A DNA stretch of 5,044 nt from Acidobacteriota bacterium (GTDB lineage Bacteria; Acidobacteriota; Terriglobia; Bryobacterales; Bryobacteraceae). A program made the position numbers and the translations under genes. This document shows, one piece after another, positions 1 to 5,044 of the stretch (position 1 is its first letter; each line of letters begins with the position of its first letter). The stretch is taken from NCBI GenBank assembly GCA_947466555.1, contig CANIFK010000469.1, positions 1 to 5,044 on the forward strand, given 5' to 3'. The notes beneath the pieces were generated by a model. The model was not told the DNA's origin. It saw nothing but the letters and a program-made list of their open reading frames with translations, and did no database searches.

Positions 1-988
1 CAAACGTCGCCGCCGACATCCACGCCAGCGCCTGATACACATCATGCGCCGTCACAATCCCCACCCCCGCCGCCATACAACCCGCCCCAATCACAATCAC
101 CGTCTTCCGCGTCCGGTCCACCGACCATCCCCGCCCCAACATCCAAGTCGCCACGAACCCGCTCATCAACGCCCCAATATCGGAGACAAAAAACGGCACC
201 ACCGCCGCCCACGCCAGGCTCTTCAAATCCAGCCCATGCACCCGCGTCAAATACAGCGGCAACCAGTTCAAATACAACCACCAAACCGGATCCGTAAAGC
301 ACCGCCCCAACACAATCCCCCAAACTTCCTTGTACCCAATCAACTCCACCCAAGGCGTCCGCCGCACAACCGCCGAACCGCCCTCCAAATAAACAGAACG
401 CTCCTCAACCGACAACCACCGGTGCTCCCCCGGCGCCTGATAAATCCACCACCACAACCCCAGCCAGATGAACCCCAACGACCCCGTAATCAAAAACGTC
501 GCCTGCCATCCAAACGCCTGCTGCAACGCAATAATAATCGGCGTCGCAATCACACTCCCCATCGCCGTCCCGCTGTTGAAAATGGACATCGCCAGCGCCC
601 GTTCCTTCACCGGAAACCACTCGGTGGCCACCTTCGCCGCCCCCGGCCAGTTCCCCGCCTCCCCCAGTCCCAACAGGAACCGGAAGATACTCAACGACCC
701 CGCCCCCCGCGCCGTCGCATGCGCCATCGCCGCCACCGACCACACCACAATCGACAACGAAAACCCATTTTTCAACCCAATCCGGTCGTAAATCCGTCCG
801 CTCAACGCATGGCTGATCGAATACGCCACCAGGAACCACGAAGCAATCGCCGCATACTGCTGATTGCTCAGATTCAATTCCTTCACAATCACCGGCGCCA
901 GTGTCGACACCGTTAACCGGTCAATAAAGTTAATCAGCGTGGCCGCAAACACCAGCCCAATCATCAGCCACCGCAGCCGTGGATACAT
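1..988 (-). CDS. MFS transporter, anion:cation symporter type (hexuronate/galactonate-like), 3' end cut by window
   Basis: The reading frame runs from the ATG at 986-988 without a stop to the window edge: 329 visible residues. Family members are about 410-440 long, so roughly 80-110 residues are missing. The visible part covers TM1 to about TM9 or TM10, with the central cytoplasmic loop near 184-225. INFIDRLTVSTLAP (19-32) in TM1, GRIYDRIGLK (64-73; MFS motif A position) and RFLLGLGEAGNWPGAAK (103-119) in TM4 are characteristic of the ACS family (ExuT, DgoT, GudP). Asp23, Arg24, Arg103 and Glu110 keep the same spacing as Asp46, Arg47, Arg126 and Glu133 of E. coli DgoT (from memory), the residues for proton coupling and substrate binding. 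A proton-driven symporter for a sugar acid or other organic anion in the inner membrane is therefore likely. The exact substrate is not determinable. The start is fixed by the bestrophin TAG just upstream in the same frame and by a GAGGGG at 998-1003. Confidence 0.9.
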   Translation of the reverse strand, partial: MYPRLRWLMIGLVFAATLINFIDRLTVSTLAPVIVKELNLSNQQYAAIASWFLVAYSISHALSGRIYDRIGLKNGFSLSIVVWSVAAMAHATARGAGSLSIFRFLLGLGEAGNWPGAAKVATEWFPVKERALAMSIFNSGTAMGSVIATPIIIALQQAFGWQATFLITGSLGFIWLGLWWWIYQAPGEHRWLSVEERSVYLEGGSAVVRRTPWVELIGYKEVWGIVLGRCFTDPVWWLYLNWLPLYLTRVHGLDLKSLAWAAVVPFFVSDIGALMSGFVATWMLGRGWSVDRTRKTVIVIGAGCMAAGVGIVTAHDVYQALAWMSAATF

Positions 989-994
989 CGCCTA
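986..994 (-). other. Bestrophin-MFS junction, TAG GCG ATG
   Basis: The minus strand reads TAG-GCG-ATG, the same layout as the upstream junction: amber stop, one spare codon, ATG, in one frame. It links the transporter to the same transcript. Here a GAGGGG 9 bases before the ATG may also support independent ribosome binding. Confidence 0.85.
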
Positions 995-1891
995 TAGCCC
1001 CTCGGGCAGGGCATCGCGATGCAGCTTCTCGATCCCCGCCATCGCGTACAAATTCTTGTGAATGGTCTCGCAAATATCTTCCAGCGGCAGGTCGTTATCG
1101 TCGTGCCCGAACGGCCCTTCAATCTCCACGCCAATCTCCTCAATGCCGAAAAACGTATACGACACCGCCAACACCGCCGGCACCGTAATCCACCCAAACG
1201 TCTCCACCATCGCAAACGGCAGCGTGAAGCAAAACACCACCAGCGCCCGCCGCAAATGCACCGCATACGCAAACGGCATCGGCGTCTTCCGGATCCGCTC
1301 GCACCCGCCCAAATAGTCCACCAATTGCTGAATGTTCTGGTCCAACGCCGCCATCACAATATCGCTGATCAGCCCCTTCTCCCGCGCCTCCCGCAAACAG
1401 CCGGTCATCGCCACCGCCACCGCCATCGCCACATGCTGCGCCCCCAACGCCTCCTCCGCCGCCTCCGCCGGCAACTCGTGCGCCTGCGGCCCCAGTCCGT
1501 CGGTCCCCCGCAGCCCATGCATCGCCGCCCACGGAAACGCCGCCGTCCATCGTGTCAACCGCGCCAGCAACGCCCGGTCTCCCGCCAAATGCACCGCCGC
1601 CCCGCGCACCAGGTTCCGCGTCTCGTTCACAATCCCGCCCCACAACTTCCGCCCCTCCCAGAACCGTTCGTAACTGGAACTCGTCCGGAACACCAGCAGC
1701 ATCCCCAGCGCCAAACCCAGCAGCGTATGCATCAACGGCGGCATCCCCACCGCATGCACCCGCTGGTGAAACGCCACCACCCCCGCCGCCCACGCCACGC
1801 ACAGCGCCACCCGCCCGCTGATCTCCCGCACCAGCGAGCCGCGAATGTCGAAGAAGTGGTCCAGCCACTGATGAGGATCGTATTGAATCAT
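992..1891 (-). CDS. Bestrophin-family ion channel protein (RFP-TM/UPF0187 type)
   Basis: A 299-residue protein, the usual size for bacterial bestrophins. Hydrophobic segments lie near 26-46, 52-68, 215-232 and 234-250, in line with the four-helix bestrophin subunit, which assembles as a pentamer in the membrane. Family signatures are FRTSSSYERFWEGRKLWG (68-85, end of the pore-neck helix), CERIRKTPMPFAYAVHLRR (197-215), and GVEIEGPFGHDDNDLPLE (254-271), the conserved acidic loop that precedes the C-terminal helix. The start is the ATG at 1889-1891. The stop of the upstream protease is in the same frame two codons before it, so no longer start is possible. No convincing Shine-Dalgarno is visible in the preceding 30 bases, so translation probably depends on coupling to the upstream gene. 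Characterised bacterial members such as the Klebsiella protein (KpBest) conduct cations. Ion selectivity here cannot be told from the sequence. The family assignment is firm and the physiological role unknown. Confidence 0.93.
   Translation of the reverse strand: MIQYDPHQWLDHFFDIRGSLVREISGRVALCVAWAAGVVAFHQRVHAVGMPPLMHTLLGLALGMLLVFRTSSSYERFWEGRKLWGGIVNETRNLVRGAAVHLAGDRALLARLTRWTAAFPWAAMHGLRGTDGLGPQAHELPAEAAEEALGAQHVAMAVAVAMTGCLREAREKGLISDIVMAALDQNIQQLVDYLGGCERIRKTPMPFAYAVHLRRALVVFCFTLPFAMVETFGWITVPAVLAVSYTFFGIEEIGVEIEGPFGHDDNDLPLEDICETIHKNLYAMAGIEKLHRDALPEGL
998..1003 (-). promoter_or_regulatory. Probable ribosome binding site for the MFS gene
   Basis: The minus strand reads GAGGGG here, 9 bases before the ATG at 986-988. 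It lies in the last sense codons of the bestrophin gene (Glu-Gly), so ribosomes finishing bestrophin would pass over it. It supports the chosen start of the transporter. In G-rich coding DNA such a match can also arise by chance. Confidence 0.5.
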
Positions 1892-1897
1892 GCGCTA
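1889..1897 (-). other. Protease-bestrophin junction, TAG CGC ATG
   Basis: The minus strand reads TAG-CGC-ATG: amber stop of the protease, one spare codon, then the bestrophin start, all in one frame. There is no room for a promoter or terminator, and no clear Shine-Dalgarno precedes the ATG. This implies one transcript and reinitiation or coupled translation. Confidence 0.85.
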
Positions 1898-4800
1898 CTT
1901 CGAGTACTTAGGATAAACCGGCTCCGCCGGCTTCTTCGCCGGGTTCTTCCGCAACTCCTCCATCGCCACCCGGATCGCCGCCTCCAACTGCATGTCCCGC
2001 CCCTGCCGCGCCGCCGCCGGGTCGTCACCTACTTCCACATCCGGCGCCACGCCCTTATATTCAATATCAAACTCACCCCGCAAATTCCGGAACGCAAAAT
2101 CCGGCGAAGTCAGCGTGCCCCCGTCCATCAACTCCGGATACGCCCCAATCCCCACCAGCCCGCCCCACGTCGTCTTCCCCACCAGCGTCCCCACCTTGTG
2201 GAACCGGAAGTAATACGGCATCGCATCCCCGCCCGAACCCGCGAATTCATTGATGATCATCACCCGCGGCCCCGTAATCCCCATCCCCGGCGTCGTCGTG
2301 TCGTGCCCATACCGGAATCGCCAATAGTTCATCGGCACCCGCCGCAATACATCAATCACGTAGTCCGCCGTCTTCCCGCCCGCGTTATACCGCTCGTCAA
2401 TAATCACGCCCTCTTTCCCCGATTGCGCATAGTAATACCGCACAAAACTCTCATACCCGCCCGCCCCCGTGTTCGGCATATAAACATACGCCAGCTTCCC
2501 GCCCGACGCCGCGTCCACCTTCCGCCGGTTCCCCTCCACCCAGTCGAAATAGCGCAACTCCGTCTCGCTCGCCACCGGGACAACAACCACCTCCCGCGCC
2601 CCCGCTCCGCTCGCATCCGCGCCCACCCGCAGCCGCACCCGCTTCCCCGCTCGGCCCTCCAGGAACGCAGCCATCTCCTGCTCCGCCTTCACCTCCTTCC
2701 CATCAATCGCCAACACATAATCCCCCACCCGCACCTCCACGCCCGGCTCCGTCAACGGCGCCCGCAACGCCGGATTCCAATTCTCCCCATTGAAAATCTT
2801 CCGAATCCGATACCGCCCATTCGCCACCTCGTAATCAGCCCCCAACAACCCGCCCGGAACCCGCTTCCCCGCCTGCACATCCCCGCCCCGCACGTACAAA
2901 TGGCGAACGCTGATGTGCCCCAACATCTCCGCAAACAGGTAGTTCAGGTCCGCCCGCGAACCCACGCCCCGCAAGTACTTCTCATACCGTTCCGACATCG
3001 CCCGCGCGTCCACGCCATGCAGGTTCGGGTCGTAGAAATACTCCGCCTGCATCCGCCACGCTTCCCGGTACATCTGCTTCCACTCCTCCCGCGGATCCGT
3101 CCAAACCGCAATCTTCGACACGTCCACCGTGCCCTCCCCCGCCTTCGCCGGCGCCCCCGCCCCAGCCAGCGAATACTGCTGCCCCTTTCGCAATAAAACC
3201 TTCTCCCCGTCCGCCGTCACCGTCCACTCGTTCACACCCTCGGCAAACACCGCCGCCTTCCGAGTCTTCATCTCAAACCGGTGCACCACCCCGCCGCCCG
3301 ACTCCTTGGCCTCGTGCAAAAACAGCACCCCCGCCTTCCCCGCCTCCAGCCCCTGGTAATCCCGCGGCGGCACGGGCAGCGCCAAGATCCGCTGCCCAAG
3401 CCCCGCCACGTCCACCCGCACCACCGGCTTCTCTTCCTTCGCCGCGTCTTTCTTCTCCGTCTCCTCATCGCTCTCCGCCGCCAGCGGGGAAGCCGTGTCC
3501 TTCCGCAGCACCATCACGTAAGCGTGGCTATGCACCGAAAACGGCATCGCATTCATATCCAGCCCGCTCAACGTCGGCCCCGCATTCGTCGACGCCGTGA
3601 AGTAAAGGTACAACCCGCTCCGGTCAAACACCGGGAACCGCACATCGCTCATCCCATCGGTCAACTGCACGGTATTCTTCCCGGCCAGCGAATACGCAAA
3701 CGCCGCCCGGAACCGCGACGGCAACTGCTTTGTATAAACCACCCACTGCGAATCCGGCGCCCACGCCGCCGCCATCGAACCCGGATCAAAGTAGTAGTCG
3801 GTGTCAATCGTGCTCACTCGCCCGCTCGCCACCTCCACCAGCAGCAAATGCAGCCGGTTGTCCTCGCACACAATCCACTTCGAATCCGGAGACCAAACCG
3901 GCTTAAAGTAATACCCCGGCTTCGCGTCCATCGCAATCGTCCGCCGTTCCCCCGTCCCGTCCTGATTCGCAATGGTCAACGCATACCCGCCGCTCTCATC
4001 GCTGAACCACGCAACGGACTTCCCATCCGGCGCCCACGCCGGGCTCCGGTCATGCGCCCCCGGAGAGTTCGTCAAAACCCGCACATCGCCCTTCTCCGCC
4101 GGCACCGTCACAATCTCGCCCCGAGCCTCAAACGCCACACGTTTCCCCATCGGCGACACCGCAAACTCCCGCAGCATCCCCGCCCCCTTCTCCCACCGCG
4201 GCCGCACCTCGCTCAGGTCCGCCGCCACCGTCACCGGAACATCCGTCACCTTCTTCGTCTTCACATCAAACAACTGCAACCCGCCAAACCGTTCCAACAC
4301 AATCGCCCCGCCCCCGCCAGACGCTGACTTGTAATCCAGCCCCGCGTTCTCCACCACCCGCCGAACCGTCTTCGCGTTCGTGTCGTAAGCAAACAGCTTC
4401 ACCGTCCCTTCCCGATCGGAAAGGAAGTACACATCATTTCCCACCCAAATCGGATCGGTGTCGTTCGAGTTCGCGCGCGGCACCTCCGTCACCACCGAAT
4501 CGCTCAACCGCCCAATCCAGATCTTCGTCGTCTGCCCGCCGCTGTAGTTCTTCCAGGCGTCATAGCTGTGCGGCTGCCGGAAAAAACCAATCGGCATGTA
4601 CGCCATCCGCGCCCCGTCCGGCGAGTACGACCCCGCCACCGCCAAATTAAACGGCAACACCTCCTCCGCCCCGCCCTCGGCCGGAATCGTAAACAACTGC
4701 CGGTACCGCTCCGTCGTCGCCAACCGGCTGGACCGGAACACAATCCGCTTCCCGTCATTCGTCCAGGTGGTCGGTTCGTCAATCCCCGGATGATACGTAA

Positions 4801-5044
4801 TCCGCTTCGGCACCCCGCCCGTCACCGGCACCGTGTAGACATCAAAGTTCCCGTCATACTCGCCGCTAAACGCCACCGTCTTCCCGTCCGGAGAAAACAC
4901 CGGATACGTCTCCACGCCCTGGCCCGACGTCAGCCGCACCGCGGCGCCGCCAGCCTTCCCCACCCGCCACAGGTCACCCGCGTAGGAAAATACAATGTCG
5001 GTGCCGTTAAACGCCGGCCGCTGCGGTAGTATCGAAATCTCCTG
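1895..5044 (-). CDS. Tricorn-type S41 serine protease with N-terminal beta-propellers (5' end cut by window)
   Basis: The frame is open to the window edge, giving 1049 visible residues, numbered here from the codon at 5044. A GTG at 4961-4963 is not the start, because family-like sequence (IVFSYAGDLWR) continues upstream. The true start and any signal peptide lie outside. Thermoplasma tricorn is about 1071 residues, so little is missing. Order of domains: two beta-propellers (about 1-282 and 289-642) with PD40/TolB-like repeats such as FSPDGKTVAF (50-59), WAPDGKSVAW (337-346) and WSPDSKWIV (384-392); a charged linker (about 515-540); the C1 helical domain (about 650-727); a PDZ domain (about 730-825); and the S41 core with VIIDERYNAGG (880-890) and AGSGGDAMPYYF (935-946). 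The tetrad candidates are His715, Ser937 and Glu995, with Arg714 where Thermoplasma has the fourth residue, Ser745. Ser-to-Glu spacing is 58, as in Thermoplasma (S965/E1023). The family cuts peptides to small fragments. Whether this one is secreted cannot be seen. It is the first visible gene of the operon, and its TAG lies 3 bases before the bestrophin ATG. Confidence 0.95.
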   Translation of the reverse strand, partial: QEISILPQRPAFNGTDIVFSYAGDLWRVGKAGGAAVRLTSGQGVETYPVFSPDGKTVAFSGEYDGNFDVYTVPVTGGVPKRITYHPGIDEPTTWTNDGKRIVFRSSRLATTERYRQLFTIPAEGGAEEVLPFNLAVAGSYSPDGARMAYMPIGFFRQPHSYDAWKNYSGGQTTKIWIGRLSDSVVTEVPRANSNDTDPIWVGNDVYFLSDREGTVKLFAYDTNAKTVRRVVENAGLDYKSASGGGGAIVLERFGGLQLFDVKTKKVTDVPVTVAADLSEVRPRWEKGAGMLREFAVSPMGKRVAFEARGEIVTVPAEKGDVRVLTNSPGAHDRSPAWAPDGKSVAWFSDESGGYALTIANQDGTGERRTIAMDAKPGYYFKPVWSPDSKWIVCEDNRLHLLLVEVASGRVSTIDTDYYFDPGSMAAAWAPDSQWVVYTKQLPSRFRAAFAYSLAGKNTVQLTDGMSDVRFPVFDRSGLYLYFTASTNAGPTLSGLDMNAMPFSVHSHAYVMVLRKDTASPLAAESDEETEKKDAAKEEKPVVRVDVAGLGQRILALPVPPRDYQGLEAGKAGVLFLHEAKESGGGVVHRFEMKTRKAAVFAEGVNEWTVTADGEKVLLRKGQQYSLAGAGAPAKAGEGTVDVSKIAVWTDPREEWKQMYREAWRMQAEYFYDPNLHGVDARAMSERYEKYLRGVGSRADLNYLFAEMLGHISVRHLYVRGGDVQAGKRVPGGLLGADYEVANGRYRIRKIFNGENWNPALRAPLTEPGVEVRVGDYVLAIDGKEVKAEQEMAAFLEGRAGKRVRLRVGADASGAGAREVVVVPVASETELRYFDWVEGNRRKVDAASGGKLAYVYMPNTGAGGYESFVRYYYAQSGKEGVIIDERYNAGGKTADYVIDVLRRVPMNYWRFRYGHDTTTPGMGITGPRVMIINEFAGSGGDAMPYYFRFHKVGTLVGKTTWGGLVGIGAYPELMDGGTLTSPDFAFRNLRGEFDIEYKGVAPDVEVGDDPAAARQGRDMQLEAAIRVAMEELRKNPAKKPAEPVYPKYSK

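Noticed and set aside
42..839. Minus-strand ORFs of 103 and 144 codons within the MFS region
   Set aside because: They are Gly/Val-rich shadows in another frame of the transporter gene. The transporter frame is open from 988 to the window edge and carries the MFS motifs, so no frameshift needs to be assumed.
44..916. Plus-strand ORF of 290 codons
   Set aside because: It is antisense to the MFS gene, whose protein has clear family motifs. The translation is Arg/Pro/His-rich and without hydrophobic or domain structure.
1140..1868. Minus-strand ORF of 242 codons
   Set aside because: It is a Gly/Ala-rich shifted frame of the bestrophin gene with no recognisable motif. The bestrophin frame has family signatures throughout.
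1019..3196. Plus-strand ORF of 725 codons
   Set aside because: It lies in register opposite two clearly recognised genes. Its Arg/Pro/His-rich translation has no domain-like pattern, and its openness follows from avoidance of TTA, CTA and TCA on the coding strand.
3281..4327. Plus-strand ORF of 348 codons
   Set aside because: It is antisense to the protease propellers in the same register, with the same Arg/Pro/His-rich composition.
4961..4963. GTG as start of the protease
   Set aside because: The frame stays open upstream to the window edge and encodes propeller sequence typical of the family (IVFSYAGDLWR), so the GTG is an internal Val codon.
4568..5029. Plus-strand ORF of 153 codons
   Set aside because: It is antisense to the N-terminal propeller of the protease, with a low-complexity basic and proline-rich translation.

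Overview
The window holds three genes, all on the minus strand and almost gapless. In the direction of transcription they are: a large tricorn-type protease (5044 to 1895, 5' end cut by the window edge), a bestrophin-family membrane channel (1891 to 992), and an anion:cation-symporter type MFS transporter (988 to the window edge, 3' end cut). No intergenic stretch is longer than 3 bases. I see no RNA gene, mobile element, CRISPR array or terminator, and any promoter must lie beyond position 5044.

The DNA is GC-rich. The coding strand prefers G at third codon positions (mostly GCG, GGG, GTG and CCG), so the given strand reads as C-rich. GC-rich bacterial DNA, an S41 tricorn homolog with PD40-type propeller repeats, a bacterial bestrophin and a hexuronate/galactonate-like MFS carrier together fit an environmental bacterium. 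Acidobacteriota of the Solibacter/Bryobacter type is my best guess, but that rests on gene content and codon style only.

Both gene junctions have the same layout: an amber stop (TAG), one 3-base spacer, then ATG. All three genes therefore lie in one reading frame and are very probably co-transcribed and translationally coupled. The protease would cut peptides, the bestrophin would pass ions, and the MFS carrier would import an organic anion such as a sugar acid. No shared pathway is evident from the sequence, and a common role (for example nutrient scavenging) is speculation. The most notable points are the twin in-frame TAG-N3-ATG junctions and an Arg next to the catalytic His of the protease. 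I found no clearly new type of system.
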